DNA from: Elusimicrobiota bacterium
Lineage (GTDB): Bacteria > Elusimicrobiota > Elusimicrobia > Elusimicrobiales > Elusimicrobiaceae
Reading direction: 5' to 3'
Assembly (NCBI GenBank): GCA_009778915.1
Contig: WRFH01000001.1
Location: 124,001 to 188,000 of the forward strand
DNA: 64,000 bases
Below, piece after piece: positions 8,617 through 16,325 of this stretch; position 1 is the stretch's first letter, and each line of letters opens with the position of its first letter. The notes below the pieces were generated by a model that saw only the letters and a list, made by a program, of their open reading frames with translations, made no database searches and was not told where the DNA came from. The position numbers and the translations under genes are program-made.

Positions 8617-9497
8617 ATTTTTTCTATAACTCTCAGTTTCGCGCTTCTGCTGCGGCGGTTATTTTTAACTTCTTCAAAACACGGTTCGTAGACGTGTTTG
8701 TTCACAAGTTTTATTTTTCCGTCCGCCGCCATTTGTTTAAAAACGTTTTTTACAATTCTGTCTTCAAGAGAATGAAACGTTAAAACCGCCGCGCGGCCGC
8801 CGGGATTAAGAATGTCCGGCAGAAATTTAAGGCTTCGTTCAACAGTACCCAGTTCGTCGTTAACCGCTATTCTCAGCGCCTGAAAAACGCGCGTGGCCGG
8901 GTGCGTTTTGCCGCGGCGCGGCACCGCCTCATTTATTACGGACGCAAGTTCCGCCGTTGTCTCCAAAGGTTTGATACGGCGGGCGTTAAAAATCGCCATC
9001 GCTATTTTCGCGGCGGACGGTTCTTCACCGTAATCAATAAAAATTTTTTCCAAATCCCTGACAGCATAGTTATTGACGATATCCCGCGCGGTAAGTTTCG
9101 CGCCGGTGTCAAAACGCATGTCAAGCGGCCCGCCGGACTGGAAACTGAAGCCGCGCCGCGCGTCGTCCAGCTGGTAAGAACTTACGCCCAAATCAAGCAG
9201 CACGCCGTCAACGCCCGCCAGCCCGAGCTCAGCCAGCACCTGCGGTATAAATTCATAACTTTTATTAAACGCCGTCAGACGCTGGTCATTGACGTTTTTA
9301 GTCGCCATTTCAACGGCGTTAATATCTTTGTCAAACCCGAGAATACGCGCGCCGCTGTCCAGCAGGCTGAGAAAATATTTCGTATGCCCGCCGAGGCCCA
9401 GCGTGCCGTCGACGTATACTCCATCCTTTTTAACCAGCAGCAGTTCAGCTGTTTTCATTCCCATGACGGGCAGGTGCACCCAGTTATTGTCTTGCAT
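8613..9497 (-). CDS. rsmH: 16S rRNA (cytosine-1402-N4) methyltransferase RsmH
   Basis: SAM-dependent methyltransferase (MraW) that modifies the decoding centre of 16S rRNA; it normally heads the dcw cluster. From MQDNNWVHLPVM the protein shows HLPVM, the SAM loop VDGTLGLGGHT, DGVLLDLGVSS, GPLDMRFD, RVFQALRIAVNDEL and LTFHSLEDRIVK, all diagnostic of the family. The ORF track extends to 9545. I prefer the ATG at 9497 because the family starts about seven residues before HLPVM and an AGGG Shine-Dalgarno precedes it. This gives 294 residues and a 14-base overlap with the upstream peptidase gene. mraZ is absent. Confidence 0.95.
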   Translation of the reverse strand: MQDNNWVHLPVMGMKTAELLLVKKDGVYVDGTLGLGGHTKYFLSLLDSGARILGFDKDINAVEMATKNVNDQRLTAFNKSYEFIPQVLAELGLAGVDGVLLDLGVSSYQLDDARRGFSFQSGGPLDMRFDTGAKLTARDIVNNYAVRDLEKIFIDYGEEPSAAKIAMAIFNARRIKPLETTAELASVINEAVPRRGKTHPATRVFQALRIAVNDELGTVERSLKFLPDILNPGGRAAVLTFHSLEDRIVKNVFKQMAADGKIKLVNKHVYEPCFEEVKNNRRSRSAKLRVIEKI

Positions 9498-10605
9498 TGT
9501 TCCCTTTTTGCAAATCATGCAGCCATACTTTTTCAAGCACGTCAAAATCCGTAAAAGGCAGACCGTACGCGCGGTACAGCGCCTGGTGGCGCGGCATGCC
9601 GTTTTTTAAATTTACGCAAAACTGGTAAAACTCATTGCGCGTTCTCATGTTCAGCATATAATTGACAATGCCGTAAGCCTGCGCGTACCAGAGTTCCGCC
9701 TGGCCGGACGAATAACTTTGCAGCGTCTGCGCGTCCAAAAACGGTTCCAGCGGCAAAGTGTTGCCCTGTCTGAATTTTTCCGTCGAGCGCGTGAGCCAGA
9801 CTAACGGAGATTTTTCGGCTTTAGACTGCATATAAACCGCCATGCCTTCGGACAGCCACAGAGGGTTAATCTGCGGCAGGAAAAACCCGTCAAAATATAA
9901 ATGCGTCAACTCATGGACGGTAAGCGGGTAAAAGCCGGAATTTTCTATGACGAAAAGCGTGCCGCTCGCCAAATTGGACGACGCGCCGGACCACGGCGGC
10001 CTTTGAGTAAAACTTGAATAGCTTTGCGGGTTGTTAAAGAGCATTATTAAAATTTTATCCGGCGGAGTTACCATTGTAAAAGGCAAAAGGTCCAGCACCA
10101 GATTGCCTTGTATAGTATCAAGCACTTTTGTTATTTTCGGCGTTACCCGCGCTTGTTCGCGGTAAATCATAAAACGGTAAGCCGTCCCGGTAAAAAAGCC
10201 GAACGGCGGCCCTATCCACCTTACTCGGTTTGACACGGGCTGCCTTACGGAAAGAGAAGGAACGCCGGGCGTTATTTCGTCCGGATTCTTCTCAAATGCC
10301 GCGTAATTTTCAAGGCCGGTAATCCGCTGGGAAATATCCGTAATCTGCGCGGCTTCCTGCGGCGTAGGCGCGGGCCTGCCGGACGGCGGCGTTTGCGGCG
10401 GCGGAACCGCCGGCGTTATACCGAAAACCTGCTCCACATACTCCGGTTTTAATTCAGTACCCTGCTGCGGCTCAGGCGGCGGCAGAAATAAAATTTTACG
10501 CAACGCGGCGTCGTACGAAATGCCAAAATGGTCCAGCAGCGGCATGGAAATAAGTACCGCCGTAAGCACCCATAAAACCAACTGTAACTTCTTAATTATG
10601 TCCAT
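9484..10605 (-). CDS. membrane-anchored gluzincin metallopeptidase (peptidase MA-like)
   Basis: Predicted zinc metallopeptidase of unknown substrate. The 373-residue protein has one N-terminal membrane helix (about 7-24), a proline-rich linker (residues ~43-85) and a C-terminal catalytic domain facing the periplasm. The zinc site is VHELTHLYFDG (HExxH), followed by WLSEGMAVY, which supplies the third ligand Glu as in the peptidase_MA (DUF2268/M1-like gluzincin) group. It lies between rsmG and rsmH with 14-base overlaps on each side, so it is an integral cistron of the division operon. A role in envelope remodelling during division is only inferred from that position. Confidence 0.75.
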   Translation of the reverse strand: MDIIKKLQLVLWVLTAVLISMPLLDHFGISYDAALRKILFLPPPEPQQGTELKPEYVEQVFGITPAVPPPQTPPSGRPAPTPQEAAQITDISQRITGLENYAAFEKNPDEITPGVPSLSVRQPVSNRVRWIGPPFGFFTGTAYRFMIYREQARVTPKITKVLDTIQGNLVLDLLPFTMVTPPDKILIMLFNNPQSYSSFTQRPPWSGASSNLASGTLFVIENSGFYPLTVHELTHLYFDGFFLPQINPLWLSEGMAVYMQSKAEKSPLVWLTRSTEKFRQGNTLPLEPFLDAQTLQSYSSGQAELWYAQAYGIVNYMLNMRTRNEFYQFCVNLKNGMPRHQALYRAYGLPFTDFDVLEKVWLHDLQKGNNARQ

Positions 10606-11182
10606 TGGTTATTATTAAAAACCTCGGCTTATTCTCGCCGGGCAAAAAATATTTCTCCGCCGTAAAACCTGTAATATCTCCGCTCTGAAACGCTATAAAT
10701 TTTCCGTCCGGTTTGACGTAGCTTAAAACCACGGGCAAAACGTCTTCAAATTTTCCCATGGCGCGCTCAAGCGCGTAGTCATATTTTTCATTAACGCCCG
10801 CGCGCGCGCGTTCATTTAAAATACTAACATTTTTAAGCCCCAGTTTAACCGTAACCCAGCGCAAAAAAGCGCACCGTTTTTCAAGGCTTTCAATTAAAGT
10901 AATTTTCATCTCCGGCAGCGCGGCGGCGATTGTGAGCCCGATATATCCCGCCCCGGCGCCGATATCCGCCGCGGTTTTTCCGTCTGTGCCGGATTTTTTT
11001 ATAAACCGCGCGGCGGACAAGCCGTCGGCGATATGCCTGTTCCAGATTTCCCGTTTGTCGGATACGCTTGTTAAATTCATTTCGTCTTTTTTCTGCCAGA
11101 TTAAATCAACATACGCGCCCAGCGTCTGCATCTGTGCGGACGACAGATTCAAATCTTTAAAAAATTCATTTATTTCTTTCAT
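10592..11182 (-). CDS. rsmG: 16S rRNA (guanine-527-N7) methyltransferase RsmG
   Basis: SAM-dependent methyltransferase (GidB) acting on G527 of 16S rRNA. The ~196 residues show MNLTSVSDKREIWNRHIADGL (the NLT...E...RH..DSL family opening), then the SAM loop ADIGAGAGYIGL and TLIESLEKRCAFLR. The closing YFLPGENKPRFLII is typical of the C-terminus. The ORF track begins at a TTG (11197); the ATG at 11182 (MKEINEFF) is chosen because TTG adds only five unconserved residues. It overlaps mnmG by 17 bases, the common gidA-gidB arrangement. Confidence 0.93.
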   Translation of the reverse strand: MKEINEFFKDLNLSSAQMQTLGAYVDLIWQKKDEMNLTSVSDKREIWNRHIADGLSAARFIKKSGTDGKTAADIGAGAGYIGLTIAAALPEMKITLIESLEKRCAFLRWVTVKLGLKNVSILNERARAGVNEKYDYALERAMGKFEDVLPVVLSYVKPDGKFIAFQSGDITGFTAEKYFLPGENKPRFLIITNGHN

Positions 11183-12911
11183 TTCTGAACCGTTCAATGT
11201 GTATCATTAAAAGATTAATATCCGCCGGCGTTACGCCCGGAATGCGGCTTGCCGCGCCAAGCGTTTTCGGTTTAATTTTTTTAAGTTTTTGCGCGCTTTC
11301 TATTAAAATGCCTTTTACTTCCGACGGCTCAAAACCTTCCGGTATGACGATATTGTCCGCCAGCGCAAGTTTTTCCGCGTCCTTTTTAAAACGGTCATAA
11401 TAGGCGGCGTAAAGTTTGTCAATCGCGGCGGTTTTGCGCGCGTTTTCTACGCGCCATGGCGACATATCGCCGTAATCCCCGTCAGGGTTTTTAACGACGG
11501 CTTTATATTTTTCAAAATTTTCTTTATAACGCTCCGGCACGCTGCCCAGCGCGATGCCGATGTCCGTCAGACGTAAATCCGCGTTATCCGTCCGCAGCAT
11601 TATGCGGTATTCCGCGCGGGATGTGAACATTCTGTAAGGCTCGTTAACGCCTTTGGTGACAAGGTCGTCTATCATAACTCCGGCGTAAGCTTGGTCGCGT
11701 CTTAAAATAAACGGCTCTTTATTTTTTATTTTAAGCGCGGCGTTAAGGCCGGCGATAAGCCCCTGCGCGCCGGCTTCTTCATAACCCGTGGTTCCGTTGA
11801 GCTGTCCGGCGTGAAAGAGATTGGGAATTTTTTTGGTCTCAAGCGTCGTGTAAAGTTCCAACGGGTCCACAAAATCGTATTCTATGGCGTAACCCGGCCG
11901 CGTAAGCGACGCTTTTTCAAGCCCCGGGACCGAAAGCAAAAGTTCCCGCTGCACGTCCTCCGGCATGCTTGTGGAAAAACCTTGTATATAATATTCCTGG
12001 GTTTTAAAACCTTCCGGCTCCAAAAATATCGGGTGGGACTCCGCGCCGCTGAATTTTACGATTTTATCTTCCACCGATGGGCAGTACCGCGGCCCCAGCG
12101 CTTTTATCTGTCCGGAATAAAGCGCGGAACGCCGCATATTCTGCTTTAAAATTTCATGTGTTTTAGCGGTTGTCCGCGTGATGTAACACGTCAGGAAATC
12201 ACGTTTGAACGGAGCCGTGAAAATTGACATAGGCTCAAAAGGGTCGTCGGACGGCTGCGGGATGAAAAGCGAAAAATCAACGTGTTTCGCGTTAATACGC
12301 ATGGGAGTGCCCGTCTTAAAACGCAACACGTTTAAGCCGAGCGCGGCTAAATTTTTTGTAAGAAAATTGCTGGCCGCGTCGCCGTATCTGCCGCCGGGCA
12401 TAGTGACATTGCCTATATGTATAACGCCGCCAAGAAACGTGCCGGTGGTCAAAATTACCGTCTTGGAAATATATTTTGTGCCGCGTAGAGTGAGCACGCC
12501 GTTAAGTTTTGAACCGTCAAAAGAAAGTTCAGTAACTTCGTCCTGAATAATATCCAGATTTTCCTGTTTTTCAAGAGTGTGTTTATATGTAAACTGGTAA
12601 ATTTTTTTGTCGCACTGCACGCGCGGCGAGTGCACGGCCGGGCCTTTGCCGGTGTTCAGCATATGATAGTGCAAAGCCGCCGCGTCCGCCACCTTTCCCA
12701 TAGCGCCGCCGAGCGCGTCAATTTCTCTTACAATCTGCCCTTTCGCAAGGCCGCCTATCGACGGGTTGCAGGACATTTGCGCTATTGTATCCAGATTCTG
12801 CGTTATGAGCAAAGTTTTTACGCCGAGCCGCGCGGCGGCGAGCGCGGCCTCGCAGCCAGCGTGCCCGCCTCCGACGACAATGACGTCATATTCGGTTTTG
12901 TATGTAAACAT
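11166..12911 (-). CDS. mnmG: tRNA uridine-5-carboxymethylaminomethyl modification enzyme MnmG
   Basis: FAD-dependent subunit (GidA) that works with MnmE to modify the wobble uridine of several tRNAs. The N-terminus carries the dinucleotide-binding loop VVGGGHAGCEAALAAARLG and the GidA signature QMSCNPSIGGLAKG. Later motifs are TGTFLGG, GPRYCPSVEDK, NGTTGYEEAGAQGL and FTSRAEYRIMLRTDNAD. Length is 581 residues, slightly short of the ~620 usual, but it ends in a complete C-terminal domain (SRIPGVTPADINLLMIHI). It heads the operon. Upstream on its strand TATACC lies five bases before the ATG with no Shine-Dalgarno. mnmE, its partner, lies just upstream in the same direction, separated by repeat copy R1. 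Confidence 0.97.
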   Translation of the reverse strand: MFTYKTEYDVIVVGGGHAGCEAALAAARLGVKTLLITQNLDTIAQMSCNPSIGGLAKGQIVREIDALGGAMGKVADAAALHYHMLNTGKGPAVHSPRVQCDKKIYQFTYKHTLEKQENLDIIQDEVTELSFDGSKLNGVLTLRGTKYISKTVILTTGTFLGGVIHIGNVTMPGGRYGDAASNFLTKNLAALGLNVLRFKTGTPMRINAKHVDFSLFIPQPSDDPFEPMSIFTAPFKRDFLTCYITRTTAKTHEILKQNMRRSALYSGQIKALGPRYCPSVEDKIVKFSGAESHPIFLEPEGFKTQEYYIQGFSTSMPEDVQRELLLSVPGLEKASLTRPGYAIEYDFVDPLELYTTLETKKIPNLFHAGQLNGTTGYEEAGAQGLIAGLNAALKIKNKEPFILRRDQAYAGVMIDDLVTKGVNEPYRMFTSRAEYRIMLRTDNADLRLTDIGIALGSVPERYKENFEKYKAVVKNPDGDYGDMSPWRVENARKTAAIDKLYAAYYDRFKKDAEKLALADNIVIPEGFEPSEVKGILIESAQKLKKIKPKTLGAASRIPGVTPADINLLMIHIERFRNERNK

Positions 12912-12941
12912 AAATTGGTATAGCGTTATAAAATAAAGTTT

Positions 12942-13071
12942 TGTTTTTTATCCTATCGGCCCTGGAAAGGCGGGGCCTTGAATAAATTTACAACACATGT
13001 TGTGTATAAAACCCTCACCTGTGTCCTCTCCCTTTTTAGGGAGAGGAAAAAAATTTGAGGACGGAGTACTA
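12942..13071. repeat. interspersed palindromic repeat, partial copy R1
   Basis: About 130 bases matching the 3' half of copies R2-R4. It contains ATCGGCCCTGGAAAGGCGGG, an ACACATGTTGTGT palindrome, ACCCTCACCTGTGTCCTCTC, CTCTCCC(t)AGGGAGAGG and the terminal TTTGAGGACGGAGTACTA. The terminal bases form the stop codon of mnmE on the minus strand. The outer 5' half present in other copies is missing. It fills the whole mnmG-mnmE gap, and no gene or terminator is otherwise seen there. Confidence 0.8.
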
Positions 13072-14418
13072 TTTTCCTACGCAAAATTTTGAGAAAATTA
13101 TTCCTAAAATGTCGTCGGCGTAAACCTCGCCTATGATTTCCCTTAAATTCCGCAGCGCGCGGCGTATGTGTTCGGCCGTCAGTTCGAGGCCCGCGTCGAG
13201 GGCGACGGATTCTTTCGCTTTTTCAATTTCGTCAAAAGCTTTTGTCAGCATGTCATAATGCACGGCGGAAGTTATGATATTTGACCGCGCGTCGACGGTA
13301 TCCAGATTCGCCAGGTTTATAATTTGCTCTTTAAGTTCCGGCACGCCCTCGCCAGTTTTAGCTGATATTTTTACGACGGCGTCCGCTTGACTCTCAAAGC
13401 CGGAGGGGGAATAATTTATGTCCGATTTATTTTCCGCCAATATAACTTTTTTGCCGAGTTTTTTTATTTCATTCCAAAGTTCCGCGTCCTGCGCCGGAAC
13501 GGAAATATCCTGCGTAAAAATAATAATATCCGCCGCGCGCGCCGCCGCCTGACTGCGCTCAACGCCTTCCCGCTCCGCCGCGTTAAGCGCGTGCGAGCGT
13601 ATGCCGGCGGTGTCAGTCAAAATTATTTTGCGGCCTTTGTAATCAAAAGCGTCTTCAATGGTGTCCCGCGTAGTGCCGGCGTCTTCGGACACTATCGCGC
13701 GGCCAAAACCCAGCAGCGCGTTTAAAAGGCTGCTTTTCCCGGCGTTCGGCGCGCCGACTATGCTTACTTTTACGCCGTCTTTTATATATTTTCCCGTGCG
13801 GAAAGTATCCGTCAAATTTTTGATTTCCGTTGCCGCGCGGCCAAGCGCTTCCAAAGAATAATCGGTATCCATCGCGTCCATTTCGTCGTCCACGTCGTCA
13901 AGGCGGGCCTCAATTTGCGCCAGAAGTTCTGACAAAATATCTTTGATAAGCTGGAATTTTTCAGACAGATGACCTTCCATGCTGTTCATGGCGGCGCCGT
14001 GGGCGGCGGCGTTATCGGCGGCTATTAAATCGCAAAGTCCCTGCGCCTGCGTTAAATCCATTTTGCCGTTTAAAAAAGCGCGCATGGAAAACTCGCCGTT
14101 TTTCGCGGGGCGTACGTTTTTGCCCGCCAGAATTTCCAGCAGCCTGCCTTTTATGTACGGCGAACCGTGGCAGGAGATTTCAACTACGTCCTCGCCGGTA
14201 AAACTGTGCGGAGCTTTAAAAAACGTGACAAGCGATTTATCCAGCAAATCACCGCCGTCAAAAATGTCCAAATAATAAACCTGACGCGGTTCCGGGCTGA
14301 AATCCTGGCGTTTGGAAAGTTCAATAACCGCGGACCAAGCGTCCGGCCCGCTCAGCCGCAGCACCGAAACCGCGCCGGAACAGGAACCTGTAATAACCGC
14401 GCAAATAGTATCGTTCAT
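13069..14418 (-). CDS. mnmE: tRNA modification GTPase MnmE
   Basis: K+-activated GTPase (TrmE) that, with MnmG, installs the cmnm5 group on wobble U34. From MNDTICAVITGSCSGAVSV the protein has an N-terminal folate/formyl-THF-binding domain, a helical domain, and a G domain inserted near residue 215. The G domain shows GAPNAGKSSLLN (G1), AGTTRDT (G2), DTAGIR (G3) and ENKSD (G4). The C-terminal FCVGK matches the conserved C(I/V)GK tail. The track ORF starts at 14484; the ATG at 14418 gives the family N-terminus and has TAAAAT eight bases upstream with no Shine-Dalgarno, again compatible with a near-leaderless message. Confidence 0.95.
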   Translation of the reverse strand: MNDTICAVITGSCSGAVSVLRLSGPDAWSAVIELSKRQDFSPEPRQVYYLDIFDGGDLLDKSLVTFFKAPHSFTGEDVVEISCHGSPYIKGRLLEILAGKNVRPAKNGEFSMRAFLNGKMDLTQAQGLCDLIAADNAAAHGAAMNSMEGHLSEKFQLIKDILSELLAQIEARLDDVDDEMDAMDTDYSLEALGRAATEIKNLTDTFRTGKYIKDGVKVSIVGAPNAGKSSLLNALLGFGRAIVSEDAGTTRDTIEDAFDYKGRKIILTDTAGIRSHALNAAEREGVERSQAAARAADIIIFTQDISVPAQDAELWNEIKKLGKKVILAENKSDINYSPSGFESQADAVVKISAKTGEGVPELKEQIINLANLDTVDARSNIITSAVHYDMLTKAFDEIEKAKESVALDAGLELTAEHIRRALRNLREIIGEVYADDILGIIFSKFCVGK

Positions 14419-14460
14419 ATGTATACATTTTATCATTATGGTAACGGCGCAGGGTAAATA

Positions 14461-14492
14461 AAAACCCTCCGGCGTCCGCGCCAAAGGGTTTT
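14461..14492 (-). terminator. intrinsic terminator of the small membrane protein gene
   Basis: On the minus strand AAAACCCT..GGCG-cgga-CGCC..AGGGTTTT forms a stem with a two-base internal mismatch, followed by TATTT. It sits between the small membrane gene (ends 14517) and the mnmE start (14418), separating their transcripts. Confidence 0.65.
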
Positions 14493-14516
14493 ATATAAAA
14501 AACCGGAACAGTTTTG

Positions 14517-14819
14517 TCAGCGTATGCCCGAAACTATCAAAAACAGGAACACAAGCCCCCATACCGCCAGCACGCCGGAGAGGGCGCACGTTATCCTAAG
14601 CGCAGGCCAGCCGGTATCTATTTTAATTTTATATTTGCCGGTTTTTTTGAGCCACATGCCGCCCACGCTCCAGATAAAAGCGCGTACGGCGTAAATGGAA
14701 GATATGGTATAAAGTACCGTAGCCAGCGGAGGAGCATACGAAAACAACATGAAACCTGTCACGCCTGAAACAAGACTTACCATACATAAACTTATTAATA
14801 CGTCTTTAGGTTTCTCCAT
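14517..14819 (-). CDS. small multi-pass membrane protein of unknown function
   Basis: A 100-residue hydrophobic protein not recognised as a named family. Hydrophobic segments are seen at about residues 8-26, 28-50 and 75-97. A short basic cytoplasmic loop (KKTGKYKIKID) sits before the last one, and a charged N-terminus (MEKPKD) suggests N-in. A strong GGAGGG Shine-Dalgarno precedes the ATG, and a terminator follows the stop. It lies 15 bases downstream of the CCA-adding enzyme gene and is probably cotranscribed with it. Coding usage resembles its neighbours. Confidence 0.7.
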   Translation of the reverse strand: MEKPKDVLISLCMVSLVSGVTGFMLFSYAPPLATVLYTISSIYAVRAFIWSVGGMWLKKTGKYKIKIDTGWPALRITCALSGVLAVWGLVFLFLIVSGIR

Positions 14820-14834
14820 AAACCCTCCATATTT

Positions 14835-16325
14835 TTAAATTTTTATTTGCTTGAGGTAGTTCAGCGCGTCTTCTTTGGTTTTGATTTTGCCGTCGACCTG
14901 CGCCAGCGTGACTTTTTCAAGCAGTTCGCCAACGCGCGGGCCGGGAGGGATTTGCAGAGTTGCCATAACGTCGCTCCCGTTAATTAATTTCGGCGGGTTG
15001 ATTTTTGGGGAGGCCGCGAAATATTTTTTGAACATGAAGTTTAACACCTGCATATGGCGCAGCGTTTTGCTGACATTGCTTTGGGCCTTTGCTTCGTCGA
15101 TAGTCATTACGGGTTTGAAAGAAAGCGGCATAATTTTTTTAAGCTGCGCGTCGGTCACGTAACTCGCGTAGTCCGCCCAGCAAAGCAGCAGAAGCGGCAC
15201 CGCTGCGTCGCCCATGTCGCGGAAAAATTTGAAAAGCCCGCGGTCAGTAATCACGTCGTTGCTTGCAAGATTGCTCGGGCGCAGGTGGTGGCGTATCATC
15301 GCGCAAATCAGGCGTATTTCGAAAGTGCTGTAACGCAGATTTTTTAAAATTTCCTCGGCCATACGCGCGCCTTTTTCTTCATGGAAGAAGAAACGCAGAC
15401 GTCCGCCGGTTTTTTTCGCGGTTATCGGTTTAGCGATATCGTGCAACAGCGCGGTCATTTTATAAAGCGCGGCGTCTTTGGCGTAAGGTATGATTTTTTT
15501 ATAATAAGAGGGATAAACGGTTTTTAAATTTTCCAGCAGATATTCCATGCGCGCGGCTGTCATCAGCGTATGCTCAAAAACTCCGCCTTTGCCGTAATAA
15601 ACGCGCGCGCATTTTTTCTGGTCTTTTAAGACGGGAAATAACGCGTTAAGCAGACCGACGGCGTCCATAATTTCCAAATTTTTTTTGATGTTCGGACAGT
15701 TGAAAACGCGGACCAGTTCTTCCCGTATGCGCTCGGGAGCGCTTTGGGTTATAAGGCCGGAATATTTTTTTACCTGCGCCAAAGTTTTTTTGTCTATTTT
15801 AAAATTTAATTCGGCGGACGTGCGCAGCGCGCGCAAAGCGCGCAGAGCGTCGTCCTCAAAAACTTTTGCGCCGTTGGAACGCACGGTTTTTGCTCTTAAA
15901 TCTTTTAAACCGCCGCACAAATCAATGATTTCTTTCGGTTTTGCAGACAACAGAAAATAATTTTTACCGCCGGTATTTTTGATTTTTATTTTAGGTTTTG
16001 CGGTTACGGGGACGGCCAGGGAATTTATTGTAAAATCTCTGCGCGTTAAATCTTCTTCCAGACTTTTACCCTGTAACGCGGTTAAATCAATTTGCAGTTT
16101 TTCTTTTTTGGTGATTATTCGCCAAACGCCGAACCGCGCGTCCATTTCAAAAACGTTTGCGTCCAGTTTTCTGGCAAGAGAAAGCGCTTCCGCCTTAATA
16201 TTTTCACCCGGCAGCGCGATATCAATATCCGCGCTCGGCCGTTTCAAAATACCGTCCCGCACGCAGCCGCCGACGTAAAAAGCGTCTTTTATACCGGCCA
16301 GCGCGGCCGCGATACCGGCCGTCAA
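14835..16325 (-). CDS. tRNA nucleotidyltransferase / poly(A) polymerase family protein with HD domain
   Basis: Class II CCA-adding or poly(A)-adding nucleotidyltransferase. The head domain shows FYVGGCVRDGIL, then SADIDIALPG with the catalytic Asp-x-Asp, and LTRRDFTINSLAV. Next come the neck/body region (ALRALRALRTSAEL) and an HD phosphohydrolase domain (FEHTLMTAARM...LLHDIAKP...MIRHHLRP). The HD domain (about residues 250-380) is common in bacterial CCA enzymes. 496 residues. CCA-adding, A-adding and poly(A) polymerase activities cannot be separated by eye. Its ATG overlaps the upstream acyl-CoA synthetase stop by four bases. No tRNA gene is in the window. Confidence 0.88.
   Translation of the reverse strand: MTAGIAAALAGIKDAFYVGGCVRDGILKRPSADIDIALPGENIKAEALSLARKLDANVFEMDARFGVWRIITKKEKLQIDLTALQGKSLEEDLTRRDFTINSLAVPVTAKPKIKIKNTGGKNYFLLSAKPKEIIDLCGGLKDLRAKTVRSNGAKVFEDDALRALRALRTSAELNFKIDKKTLAQVKKYSGLITQSAPERIREELVRVFNCPNIKKNLEIMDAVGLLNALFPVLKDQKKCARVYYGKGGVFEHTLMTAARMEYLLENLKTVYPSYYKKIIPYAKDAALYKMTALLHDIAKPITAKKTGGRLRFFFHEEKGARMAEEILKNLRYSTFEIRLICAMIRHHLRPSNLASNDVITDRGLFKFFRDMGDAAVPLLLLCWADYASYVTDAQLKKIMPLSFKPVMTIDEAKAQSNVSKTLRHMQVLNFMFKKYFAASPKINPPKLINGSDVMATLQIPPGPRVGELLEKVTLAQVDGKIKTKEDALNYLKQIKI

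Noticed and set aside
8901-9554. 217-residue plus-strand ORF opposite rsmH
   Set aside because: It is a shadow of the rsmH coding strand; rsmH has clear family motifs, while this frame has none.
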